This document shows positions 16,898-25,543 of a stretch of DNA of 64,000 bases, piece after piece (within the stretch, counting starts at the first letter, position 1; the number at the start of each line of letters is the position of its first letter). The notes under the pieces are model-generated. The model did not search any database. It was not told the origin of the DNA and worked only from the letters and a program-made list of their open reading frames with translations. Location: assembly GCA_038237475.1 (NCBI GenBank), contig JBBRYS010000005.1, forward strand, positions 62,001 through 126,000, in the 5' to 3' direction. The stretch comes from JAOAPY01 sp038237475. Its GTDB lineage: Bacteria > Acidobacteriota > Blastocatellia > Pyrinomonadales > Pyrinomonadaceae. The translations under genes were made by a program, and so were the position numbers.

Positions 16898-18109
16898 CTA
16901 TTTACGAACACCCGCGCCTATCACGGCTGCCGCGTCCGTTTTTGTTGCCTGCTCATCGGCGGCAGTCCTGGCTCCTAATGTCTCATACAAATCCAGCCAC
17001 TGATCACGCACCGATTCCCATGAATACTTCCCGCACTCCTGACGCGCGGAGGTCACCAATCGCTCGGCGAAAGCCTGTTCACTGAGTAAGCGCAGAACAG
17101 CGTCAGCCATCGCTTTCTCATCCCGGCACGACACCATTAACCCATTGAGTTCGTGCTGGACAATATCAGGTATGCCACCGGCATTTGTTGTTACGACAGG
17201 CAGTCCGCAGGCGAACGCTTCGAGCAGCGACAGCGGTTGATTATCAATCAACGAGCCGTTTAAGTAGACATCGGCGGAGTCGTACAACGCGGCGGCCTCA
17301 CGGTGGTCCACCTGCCCCTTGAACTCGATGTTTCTCAGGCCCAACTCGCGCGCGAGGTTCTCCAACGCATCACGCTGACTGCCGTTGCCGGCAACCGTCA
17401 GAGTCGCCTCGGGCAGCCTTTGCTGGATAAAGGCGAATGCTCTCAGGACCGTATCGACACCATAGTGTAATTCGAGATTCCGATTCGACAGCAGCACGGG
17501 ACGCAATTGCCGCCGCTCGCGAAAACGAAACTCGCCGGTTTCGATGGTGTTGAATATCGCCCGGGCCGCTAATCCAAAGCGAGCCAACACGCGCACCAGA
17601 TATTCCGAAGGAACCGCAATCTCGTCCGCGAGACGCAGGGTCCGGACGGCTGATGGCCAGCGTGTCAGGTGATCCTCAGCTTCCCCACTGTGATAGTTGA
17701 GCACGAGTTTTTTGCCGTAGAGTTTGGCCACCAGCAGCGCCGGCGTCGGCGCGAGTACAAACGAAAAGTACGAAGCTGAAAAAATATGAATCACGTCATA
17801 CTTTCGCAGGCGCGCAAGCAGCGCCGCCACATACCAAATCGAGGTCGCGACGGTGCGCACGTATTTGACGGCCTGAAGCTTTCTCAAAAGACCAGGCAGG
17901 CGCGGATTAATGGCCAGAAATCCCAACTCCAGGGAGGGCTCTTCCTTTAACCGTCTCAGCAGACGCGCTGCCTGGACGGCCTGCCCACCTAAAATATCCA
18001 GCGATGGTCCAACGATCAGCACTCGCAGCCGTCCCGCGCTTGCCGTAGCCTGTTCTTCCCTGCCTCGTGTTTTGTGCTTCGCTGGTTGCATGCCCTTATG
18101 AATAGTCAC
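16898..18109 (-). CDS. Glycosyltransferase family 4
   Basis: The 403-residue GT-B enzyme starts with a basic, disordered 25-residue leader before the first Rossmann strand RVLIVGPSLDILGGQAVQA. The donor domain has VAGNGSQRDALENLARELG, GQVDHREAAALY and the conserved SLLEAFACGLPVVTTNAGGIPD. The start may be GTG 18109 or the in-frame ATG at 18091. The following heparinase-like gene begins close to or overlapping its stop, so the pair is translationally coupled. Motif GGQAVQAARLLRRL at the acceptor side is typical for enzymes acting on lipid-linked glycans. The sugars are unknown. Confidence 0.9.
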   Translation of the reverse strand: MTIHKGMQPAKHKTRGREEQATASAGRLRVLIVGPSLDILGGQAVQAARLLRRLKEEPSLELGFLAINPRLPGLLRKLQAVKYVRTVATSIWYVAALLARLRKYDVIHIFSASYFSFVLAPTPALLVAKLYGKKLVLNYHSGEAEDHLTRWPSAVRTLRLADEIAVPSEYLVRVLARFGLAARAIFNTIETGEFRFRERRQLRPVLLSNRNLELHYGVDTVLRAFAFIQQRLPEATLTVAGNGSQRDALENLARELGLRNIEFKGQVDHREAAALYDSADVYLNGSLIDNQPLSLLEAFACGLPVVTTNAGGIPDIVQHELNGLMVSCRDEKAMADAVLRLLSEQAFAERLVTSARQECGKYSWESVRDQWLDLYETLGARTAADEQATKTDAAAVIGAGVRK

Positions 18110-18170
18110 GTCTCAGCCGGATCAAAGCTCGATTAATCTCAGCCAGCCAAAGGCGCTGATTCTCAATCGA

Positions 18171-19313
18171 TCAAGAATCTGATAGCAGTTGTCCGTAAAG
18201 CTGCTCAGTCTTTGCCAGTTGTGCCGCCAGCGAAAACTTCTCGGCGACGATTGCTCTACCGGCGTTGCCCATGTCTGCCAAATGGTTACCGTTAAGCAGA
18301 CCGATGATCGTTTCGGCCATCGCTCGAAAGTCGCCGGCTGGAACCAGGTGCCCGGACTTTCCCTCCACGATCGCTTCGCTCGCTCCTCCGACATTGGTTG
18401 CGACCACCGGTCGGCCGGCAGCCATGTATTCCAAAATTGAATTGGAAAAGCCTTCAGCCTCTGAACTGAGCACGCAAATATCCGACACGCTCAGTAAAGC
18501 TGCCAGCGCTTCACAGCGGCCAAGAAAGTATGTGCGGTCCTCGATTCCCAACTCGACAGCCAGGGCCTGCAATGACGGCTGCAGCTCACCTTCGCCTGCC
18601 AGCAGGAAAGCGACATCAGGCACAGTCTGGCTTATTTGCTGCGCGGCCCGCAGAAACATCGGGTAGTCCTTAACTTTGTGACGCATGTTGGCGACGATGG
18701 TGATATGACGCCGAGTGTCACCCCTCAACGCAGGCACACCAAGTCGGGTAAGAGCATCAAGGCGACTGGCGCCCGCAGAGGTTGTCACGCGGTGCATGTC
18801 TATGCCGTTGTAAACCACGCTGGTTTTACTGTGCGGCACTCCCTGGCGAACAAGTTCAGCTCGCACCGATTCCGAGTTGGCGAGCACTCGATGCGCTAGA
18901 GAGTAAGCGAAGCGTTGTAGCCGCAGTTGGCCAGCACTGCGCATGCCTCCGGTTTCGCGCAACGAAGCCACTCGCGCCGGCACCCGCGCGAATGCTCCGG
19001 CGAACATCCCAAAAATGTTGGTGTAGAAATCGTGGGTGTGCAGCACCTGGACCTCGTTGGCTTTCAGATAAGCGGCAAAGCGGCGCATTTGTGAAAAGGC
19101 CTGGCGATTATAAAAAGCGGTCAAGGGAAAAGAAGAGATCTCGCCGATGGGTAGGTTCTCGATTTCTGTTCGCAGGATGCCGTCGGGGTTCAGGCAGGCA
19201 AGACGAACGCGGAAGCGCCCACTGTCATGCAAAAGGCGGGTGAGCTGAATTGCCTGTCGCTCTGACCCACCCTGGTGGAAACTGTCAATCAATTGAAGAA
19301 CAACTGGTTTCAA
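18171..19313 (-). CDS. Glycosyltransferase family 4
   Basis: The 380-residue enzyme has N-terminal QLIDSFHQGGSERQAIQLTRL, a very common start for GT4 enzymes of the exosortase-A type clusters. HTHDFYTNIFGMFAG and ANSESVRAELVRQGVP, followed by the phosphate-binding IVANMRHKVKDYP, precede the donor motif SSEAEGFSNSILEYMAAGRPVVATNVGG. The start is a TTG at 19313 with no strong ribosome site. It is 61 bases from the next GT4 gene and 50 bases from the AsnB-methyltransferase fusion, consistent with one operon. Three GT4 genes in this cluster imply at least three sugars added per repeat unit, an inference. Confidence 0.9.
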   Translation of the reverse strand: MKPVVLQLIDSFHQGGSERQAIQLTRLLHDSGRFRVRLACLNPDGILRTEIENLPIGEISSFPLTAFYNRQAFSQMRRFAAYLKANEVQVLHTHDFYTNIFGMFAGAFARVPARVASLRETGGMRSAGQLRLQRFAYSLAHRVLANSESVRAELVRQGVPHSKTSVVYNGIDMHRVTTSAGASRLDALTRLGVPALRGDTRRHITIVANMRHKVKDYPMFLRAAQQISQTVPDVAFLLAGEGELQPSLQALAVELGIEDRTYFLGRCEALAALLSVSDICVLSSEAEGFSNSILEYMAAGRPVVATNVGGASEAIVEGKSGHLVPAGDFRAMAETIIGLLNGNHLADMGNAGRAIVAEKFSLAAQLAKTEQLYGQLLSDS

Positions 19314-19363
19314 TATCGAAAGCTCTCCGCACTGATTAATGAGCCATGCGATAGGTCCCGTTG

Positions 19364-22099
19364 CTACTTTACCATCTCGATTACTCTTACGGTGGCGTAA
19401 TAATCAAGCGAGGGGAATTTTCTCAGGACAGCACCGTCCAACCGCTGGAGTGGATTCATGAATTTATTAGCGATCGGCAAAATGCCCGCGAGATTGATGT
19501 AAGGCAACGTAAAGGCCTTGCTGCGATATTGCGTGAATCCATGCCCGAAGTCAGCCAGCTCTTCATCCGTCAGCGGCCGCTCAAAAGGAGAGACATCTTC
19601 AGCCTGGTAAGGTATCAGTCCACGCAGTAGCTTGATTACTTTTGAATTGCGCACGGGTTCCTGAAAAATGGCCCGTCCGCCTTTTTTCAAAATCCTGAAG
19701 ACCTCGCGCGACACCAGCTGCAGGTGCAGGTGATGCAGGATGGCAATGCCAAATACCAGATCCACCGACTCATCGGCGAGGGGAATGTTATGGGCCGAAG
19801 CATTGATGAAGCTGACGCTGTTGTGGATATTATTTTTAACCAGGCGCTCGCGCGCGACTTTCATAATCGGCTCAGAAATATCCATGGCAATGACGTTGGC
19901 GTTGCGGCGTGCGAGCAGCACACTGCTCTTGCCGGCGCCACAACCAAAATCAAGCACTGTCTTTCCGCCTACATCACCCAGCAGATAGTGAGAATATTCG
20001 AGCGGATAAATTGTGTCGGCCGACGCATGCAGAAAACGATCGATCTCGTTATTGCTGTAGCGCAACTGTCCTTTGGCCGTGTAGGCGGATTCGATCGCGC
20101 TGCGACTTATTTCTTCACGCTCCCATTCCTGGATGTGGTTTCTCTCGGCGAGCGTATGTGAGCTGCGATTAATAACGTATTCGCCGCTTTGAAATTTTGC
20201 ATGCCGGTTCCCACCATCTACGAAGACCTGATGCCAGAGCTCGAGCATTAACAAAGACCAGAGGGCCATCGAGTGATCTCTGCGGCCACGCTCATGTTCA
20301 TCCAGCAGCACGTCGGTGTATTTAGGCGAGATGATACCCCGCTCGCGAAAGCGCGAGTCAGTCAGTGTGTCACGGATCCGCTCGCGCAGCTGCAGGTTGA
20401 TCCACTGCTGGATTGGTACCCCGAATCCCTGCTTGGGACGGTTCAGGATCTCTTCGGGCACCAGATCGGAAACCGCACGCTTGAACAAATGCTTGGTTTC
20501 AACCCCGGTCATCTTCATCGAGGCCGGTATGCGAGTGACAAAATCTATCAGCTTGTGATCCAGCAGGGGCACGCGGGCTTCGAGGGAAACCGCCATGCTC
20601 ATGCGATCGACTTTGGTCAAAATGTCGCCCGGTAAGTAGGTCTTGCTGTCGATGTAAAGCAAAGCGTCCAACAAAGCATTGGTGCCCACGTTGTCGCCAT
20701 ACTCCTGAAACGAAGCGCCGACATGGCTATTAGTGCCGAGCTGATGAAAGAAATCCGTCGTGTACAGCGAGCGCTTATTCAATCCAGTGAAGATTGAGAC
20801 GTTGTCGAAGTAACGGTCGATCGGGTCAAGCGCGACGTTGTGCAGGAAATTACGGCCCCAGGCGCCGTGCGGGAGCCTCCGGCTAATCGGCTCCATCAAT
20901 CCTCGCCTTAGTTGCCGCGGCAACAGGCCAAACTTGCGGCGCTTGCGTTCGGTGACGTAACGCGTATAACCCGCAAAGAGTTCGTCGCCGCCATCGCCTG
21001 AAAGTACAACCGTGACATGCTCGCGAGCGAGTTTGGAAACAATGTAAGTCGGAATGGCGGAAGAGTCCGCAAAGGGCTCGTCAAAATGCCAGGCCAGTTC
21101 ATCCACAACATTGCAGATTTCCGGCGTCACGAAAAACTCATGATGGTCGGTGCCGAATTTCTTAGCTGCCTGCCGCGCGTACTTCAACTCACTGTAGCTG
21201 TCTTCGAGAAAGCCAATCGAAAAAGTCTTAACCGGCTGCGTCATATGACGCGCCATCAAGCCGACCACGGTGCTGGAGTCGACGCCGCCGGAAAGGAAGG
21301 CACCGAGCGGTACATCCGAAACCATGCGAATCCGCACCGACTCGTCCAGCAGCTCGCGCAACTCTTCGAGGTAGTCCTCTTCCTTGCGCCGCGTGCCGTT
21401 CGTCTCATACGTAAAATCCCAATACTCCTTGACCAGTAAATGTCCGCTGTGGAACGTCAGGAAATGACCCGGAGGTAATTTCTTAATGTCCTTGAAAATA
21501 CTTAACGGATCGGGAACATAGCCAAGCGAGAAGTAAGCGTCTAAAGATTCCGCGCTGGTTTCGCGTTTGACGCCGGGATGTTCGAGCAGTGACTTCAGCT
21601 CGGATCCGAAAACCAGAGTGCCGGTCGGCGTGAGCGTGTAGTAAAGCGGTTTTTCTCCAGCCCGATCACGCGCGATAAAAAGTCTCTTCTGCCGATCATC
21701 CCAAATCGCAAAAGCAAACATTCCCCGCAGGTGGTCCACACAAGCTGTGCCGTACTGCTCGTAAGCGTGGACGATCGCCTCGGTGTCGGAGCGGGTCTGA
21801 AATTTGTGGCCCTGCGCTTCGAGGGTAGCCTGCAGTTCGCGAAAATTATAGATCTCGCCGTTGAAAACGATGGTCGCCGTTCCGTCTTCGCCCGAGATCG
21901 GTTGCTGGCCGCCGGTCAAATCAATGATCGCGAGCCGTCGCATACCCAACGCGACACCGTCTTTAAGCAAAGATCCGGAATCGTCAGGGCCCCGATACCT
22001 GATCACTTCGCACATGTTTTCCAGGATTGCGCCGCGCTCGTCCTGCCCGCGCGCTGAACGTTGGTCCCAGAGATCTATGAATCCTGCAATGCCGCACAT
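19364..22099 (-). CDS. AsnB-type amidotransferase fused to a SAM-dependent methyltransferase
   Basis: At 911 residues this is some 280 longer than a normal AsnB. Residues 1-630 are a complete class II amidotransferase (Cys2, NGEIYNF at 80-86) plus synthetase domain (SGGVDSS at about 270-276, SGDGGDELFAGYTRY). After a charged linker (about 640-690), residues 700-911 form a class I methyltransferase with the SAM-binding VLDFGCGAGKSSVLLA (715-730), MDISEPIM and ADESVDLVFGIAILHHLH. The reading frame runs through without interruption, so it is a real fusion. A plausible role is amidation plus methylation of a glycan uronate or a lipid-linked intermediate. The order of reactions is unknown. Confidence 0.9.
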   Translation of the reverse strand: MCGIAGFIDLWDQRSARGQDERGAILENMCEVIRYRGPDDSGSLLKDGVALGMRRLAIIDLTGGQQPISGEDGTATIVFNGEIYNFRELQATLEAQGHKFQTRSDTEAIVHAYEQYGTACVDHLRGMFAFAIWDDRQKRLFIARDRAGEKPLYYTLTPTGTLVFGSELKSLLEHPGVKRETSAESLDAYFSLGYVPDPLSIFKDIKKLPPGHFLTFHSGHLLVKEYWDFTYETNGTRRKEEDYLEELRELLDESVRIRMVSDVPLGAFLSGGVDSSTVVGLMARHMTQPVKTFSIGFLEDSYSELKYARQAAKKFGTDHHEFFVTPEICNVVDELAWHFDEPFADSSAIPTYIVSKLAREHVTVVLSGDGGDELFAGYTRYVTERKRRKFGLLPRQLRRGLMEPISRRLPHGAWGRNFLHNVALDPIDRYFDNVSIFTGLNKRSLYTTDFFHQLGTNSHVGASFQEYGDNVGTNALLDALLYIDSKTYLPGDILTKVDRMSMAVSLEARVPLLDHKLIDFVTRIPASMKMTGVETKHLFKRAVSDLVPEEILNRPKQGFGVPIQQWINLQLRERIRDTLTDSRFRERGIISPKYTDVLLDEHERGRRDHSMALWSLLMLELWHQVFVDGGNRHAKFQSGEYVINRSSHTLAERNHIQEWEREEISRSAIESAYTAKGQLRYSNNEIDRFLHASADTIYPLEYSHYLLGDVGGKTVLDFGCGAGKSSVLLARRNANVIAMDISEPIMKVARERLVKNNIHNSVSFINASAHNIPLADESVDLVFGIAILHHLHLQLVSREVFRILKKGGRAIFQEPVRNSKVIKLLRGLIPYQAEDVSPFERPLTDEELADFGHGFTQYRSKAFTLPYINLAGILPIANKFMNPLQRLDGAVLRKFPSLDYYATVRVIEMVK

Positions 22100-22210
22100 T
22101 TTTTTATGAAATCCTAGAGGTTAAAGAGCTCGCAATGTTAAAGATTAAGATAAGCCGATTATGTCTAAACGACGAATACCCCGAGGGCTTTGAAATTATA
22201 CCAGTGAATA

Positions 22211-23746
22211 TCACTCGTGAGCTTCCGCGGGCGTGACCGCGACGGGTTTCAAGAGTAGCAAAGAAGTCTTTAGATCGAGCAATGCAGCACGTCCGCGCGG
22301 TAATAAACATAAAACCAGCAGGGTTACAGCGCCCATTATTATAGCGCTGGCAACGAGACCGATCAGCGCGCTGTTAACTACGGTGAACCGCCGGAATAAC
22401 AAACAAGCTGCGCTGGCTACGCCTACCGCACAGACAAATGGGGCCAGCAGCCTGTAGAAATCGCCTGTGCGCACTGGTCCGGTCCGGCCAACGAACCAAA
22501 ACTGTAAGGGATTGGCCAGTAAAAGCCTGGCCACTGAATAACACGCCGCCACTCCTACCGGTCCCCAGCGCAGCCCGATGACAATCGGCACGATTGCCAG
22601 CGGAGCGTTGATCAGCGACCAATAAAGCATGTCGCGGGTGCGCCCCTGAGTCACCAACAACCAGCCTCCGGTGTTCATGATTGGATTGAACAACCCGGCA
22701 ATACACATGGCGACCAGAATCGGCGCGGCCTGCCCCCACTGCGGACCGAGTACCAGTTGCACCAGCCAATCAGAAGCCACCAGCATTAATGCCACAACCG
22801 GCATTGTCAGCATGATCACTTTTTCCATCATCCGCAGATAGGCTTCGCGATAACGCTCAGGCGAATCGGTTAAGCGACTCAAAGCCGGTATGGCAACCGA
22901 AAACAGCGGCTCGTTGATTTGGTCGGTGGGCAATCCCAGTAACTGTATCGCCTTGTTGTAGAGCCCGAGGGCCTGCGCTCCCCCGAACCTTCCGATCAAC
23001 AGGTTGTCCATGTTGCGCGAGAAATAGTTGATCATCGAATAGCCGGTGACATCGCCGCCAAACTTGAGCATCGACTTAACACCGGCATTTCGTCGCGGAC
23101 GGCCGGGCCGCCAGCGACAGGCCAGCCATACCCCAACCGTATTCGTCGTCAACAGCGCCAGTTGACTGAACACCAGCGCCCAATAGCGCCAGCCGTACCA
23201 CGCCAGGCCAATTCCAACGGCGTAACCGACGGTTATCGAGGCGAAGGCGATTCCGCTCAAGACAAAAAACCTCATCTGTCTGCGCAGCAGGGCTTCGTGC
23301 TGAACTGCCAGGCCGCCAATCAGAAAACCAGTGGCCGTTACGATAGTGATCAAGGTCAGACGTGGTTCGGCAAAAAACCATGAGACGATCGGCGCAGCGA
23401 GGATCATCAGCAGCATGATGCCAAAGCTAATGCCTACGTTGACCCAAAATAGCGTGCTGATTTGTTCGAAGTTAATCTCTGCTCTTTGAATCGTTGCCAG
23501 CGAAAGCCCCATGTCCTTGAACATGGCCACAAACAAGGTCGCTACGGCCACCATCCCAATCAGACCGTAATCCTGTGGGGTCAGCAACCGGGCCAGGATC
23601 GCAGTGGCTACAATACTCACGCCGAATTTCAATCCGTGCGCAACCATGGTCACCAGACCGCCACGCGCAGTGCGCCCCCCGATGCCGGCATGCAAATGAT
23701 CGGTCCGGAAATGTTGATCCTGTGGATCCGGGGAAGTCTGCGACAT
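22211..23746 (-). CDS. Polysaccharide flippase, MOP superfamily (Wzx/WzxC-like)
   Basis: The 511-residue product has about 12-14 membrane helices along its whole length. An N-terminal GGLVTMVAHGLKFGVSIVATAILARLL opening and the motif LTPQDYGLIGMVAV are signatures of the WzxC-like polysaccharide transport branch. Other conserved parts are NYFSRNMDNLLIGRFGGAQALGLYNKAIQL and FSVAIPALSRLTDSPERYREAYLR. It would move undecaprenyl-pyrophosphate-linked repeat units from the cytoplasmic to the periplasmic face. Location between the amidotransferase fusion and the kinase/methyltransferase protein in one minus-strand run supports this. The start follows the methyltransferase-gene stop by only nine bases. 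Confidence 0.92.
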   Translation of the reverse strand: MSQTSPDPQDQHFRTDHLHAGIGGRTARGGLVTMVAHGLKFGVSIVATAILARLLTPQDYGLIGMVAVATLFVAMFKDMGLSLATIQRAEINFEQISTLFWVNVGISFGIMLLMILAAPIVSWFFAEPRLTLITIVTATGFLIGGLAVQHEALLRRQMRFFVLSGIAFASITVGYAVGIGLAWYGWRYWALVFSQLALLTTNTVGVWLACRWRPGRPRRNAGVKSMLKFGGDVTGYSMINYFSRNMDNLLIGRFGGAQALGLYNKAIQLLGLPTDQINEPLFSVAIPALSRLTDSPERYREAYLRMMEKVIMLTMPVVALMLVASDWLVQLVLGPQWGQAAPILVAMCIAGLFNPIMNTGGWLLVTQGRTRDMLYWSLINAPLAIVPIVIGLRWGPVGVAACYSVARLLLANPLQFWFVGRTGPVRTGDFYRLLAPFVCAVGVASAACLLFRRFTVVNSALIGLVASAIIMGAVTLLVLCLLPRGRAALLDLKTSLLLLKPVAVTPAEAHE

Positions 23747-23755
23747 TACAGGAAC

Positions 23756-25504
23756 TCAGTTTCTTACAAGAATTGCCAGGGTTCGCTCGTCGCTGTCGCC
23801 ATCAACGTAGGAAGTAACGTGTCCGACCTTGAAACTTGTCAGGGCCTGGAATTCCCTTACATATTGTTCAAAATCCAACTGGGTTTCGCCCTCATGCCCC
23901 TCGTAAATCAGGAATTTCCAGGGGATGCGCGCCAGTGCGTCCAGCCAGCCAAGATGCCCGCGCACAGCCAGGTAGGAAATCGCGCAGCCATCCAGATTCG
24001 GCCGCAGAAACTCGGGCAGGTCCGATTCGACAGGCTGATTGGAAGCGATGTCGGTACCGGTGGTTGAGAAGCGCGTACAACCAAGAGCCAGCAAGAGTCT
24101 CTCAGTATGAGGAACCAGATGTTTCCGATCCCAACCATGGCACCAGGCGGCTCCCAGCTTCAAATACTGCCCCATCATCATTCCGATGTTACAGCCCACG
24201 TCCAGCACTAATCTTCCTTCAACCGAAACCCCGGCGGCAGTGAGGGCATTGCGGAATACTTCCATCCGCTGCTCGATACTGCGTTTGCTGGGAAGGGTAA
24301 GGCCGGGCACTGACTGATACAGGTAGCGACCACCGCGCAGCACGCTCGAGTCGCCAAAGTGCGAAGCATCCGTGGCTTCGAGCGCTACGCTTCGCAGGTA
24401 CGATTCGTAATTCGTCAGTAAGAAATTCTGAAAATCAATGTACCTGAACCTGCCGTCATCATCCGTAAAGACGTTGTCCGAACACCTGGGACATTCGAAC
24501 TCTTCATCATTGAATCCTTCGGGCAAAATTACTTTCATCAGCCCTTCGACTTCCATTTGACGGAGCTTCTCTATTCCTGCCTCACAATCGTCGAGCGAAG
24601 GTACCGGTCCGTTGACATGCTGAATGACATAAGCTGTCCAGAGACAATCGACGCCTTCCATCTCTATCAGATCATAAAGTCTGGCGCCGACACCTCTCGC
24701 ATGAAGTAGATTGGCGACCAGGGTCAGGTGGCGGTGGCTGTGCACCAGTTTGAGATGAATCTGGCTATCGCCTTTGGTGGGTGGACCAACGTAGCCCCCG
24801 CCATCAATTCCACCCTGGCCTTTAACAATCTTCAAACCCGCATCGGATGGATAGTGGGCAGCTAAGGAGCCAAAAATACTCGCCCTAAAGGATGCCGGCG
24901 CCAGATAAACAGCGTGACCTCCTTCGTCATAGGCAATTTTTTCGGCTCCCAGATAGTCACGTAACGATTCTTCGTCAGCCAGGTTGAGATCCTGAAGCGA
25001 CAGGCGGCGGGATTTTTGGATCGGAAGGATTTGTTCCCAAGGTGCGTTGTTGCCAAAAGCTTTTCCCATCAGCCCGCCAAGTCCAATGCGACGCGCGGCG
25101 CGCACTTCGGCCACCAACTGATCCTTTAGCTTCCCAGCCACGTAGTAATGTTTCGGAAAATGAACTGACAGCCATCCTCTGGCTGAGCGCCGGGCGGCTT
25201 CCTGCATGAATTGCGCCGGATCCTGGTACAGCTCGTACGCCTTCCTACCTTCATCGGTAATCGTGACATGATGCGCGCCGGCACGCAGCCATCCTGCCTT
25301 GATCGGCGCCACGCAACCTCTCATGACTTCTTCAAACTGGTCGAGCTTTTTTTCGCTCAAGTCGTCTGTTTTCGCGATCTCGTCGAGGATAGCCCGAATC
25401 GACAGGCCGTCGGGCTCATCGAGCAGAAGAGTAAAGACTTTGCGCACCAGGAGACTGTTGCGAAGACGCGTTTCTGTTCCCATGAATTTAGCTGACGTAA
25501 CCAT
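23756..25504 (-). CDS. Winged-helix / kinase-like / methyltransferase multidomain protein
   Basis: The frame is open from a TTG at 25537; the ATG at 25504 (residue 12 of that frame) is the better start. Residue numbers below follow the longer frame. Residues about 26-100 look like a winged-helix domain. Residues about 195-385 resemble a protein-kinase-like fold, with GLKIVKGQGG (a possible ATP-binding Lys at 237) and RYIDFQNFLL (a DFG-like Asp at 368). A CPRC pair (349-352) is inserted in it. Residues about 438-593 carry the methyltransferase motif VLDVGCNIGMMMGQYLK. The likely role is modification of the polysaccharide or its lipid carrier, comparable to kinase-methyltransferases that cap O-antigen chains. 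I know no named family with this exact architecture. Confidence 0.65.
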   Translation of the reverse strand: MVTSAKFMGTETRLRNSLLVRKVFTLLLDEPDGLSIRAILDEIAKTDDLSEKKLDQFEEVMRGCVAPIKAGWLRAGAHHVTITDEGRKAYELYQDPAQFMQEAARRSARGWLSVHFPKHYYVAGKLKDQLVAEVRAARRIGLGGLMGKAFGNNAPWEQILPIQKSRRLSLQDLNLADEESLRDYLGAEKIAYDEGGHAVYLAPASFRASIFGSLAAHYPSDAGLKIVKGQGGIDGGGYVGPPTKGDSQIHLKLVHSHRHLTLVANLLHARGVGARLYDLIEMEGVDCLWTAYVIQHVNGPVPSLDDCEAGIEKLRQMEVEGLMKVILPEGFNDEEFECPRCSDNVFTDDDGRFRYIDFQNFLLTNYESYLRSVALEATDASHFGDSSVLRGGRYLYQSVPGLTLPSKRSIEQRMEVFRNALTAAGVSVEGRLVLDVGCNIGMMMGQYLKLGAAWCHGWDRKHLVPHTERLLLALGCTRFSTTGTDIASNQPVESDLPEFLRPNLDGCAISYLAVRGHLGWLDALARIPWKFLIYEGHEGETQLDFEQYVREFQALTSFKVGHVTSYVDGDSDERTLAILVRN

Positions 25505-25543
25505 AGTGTTGAAGGTGACTCTTCCCAAATTCTGCAATTTCCA

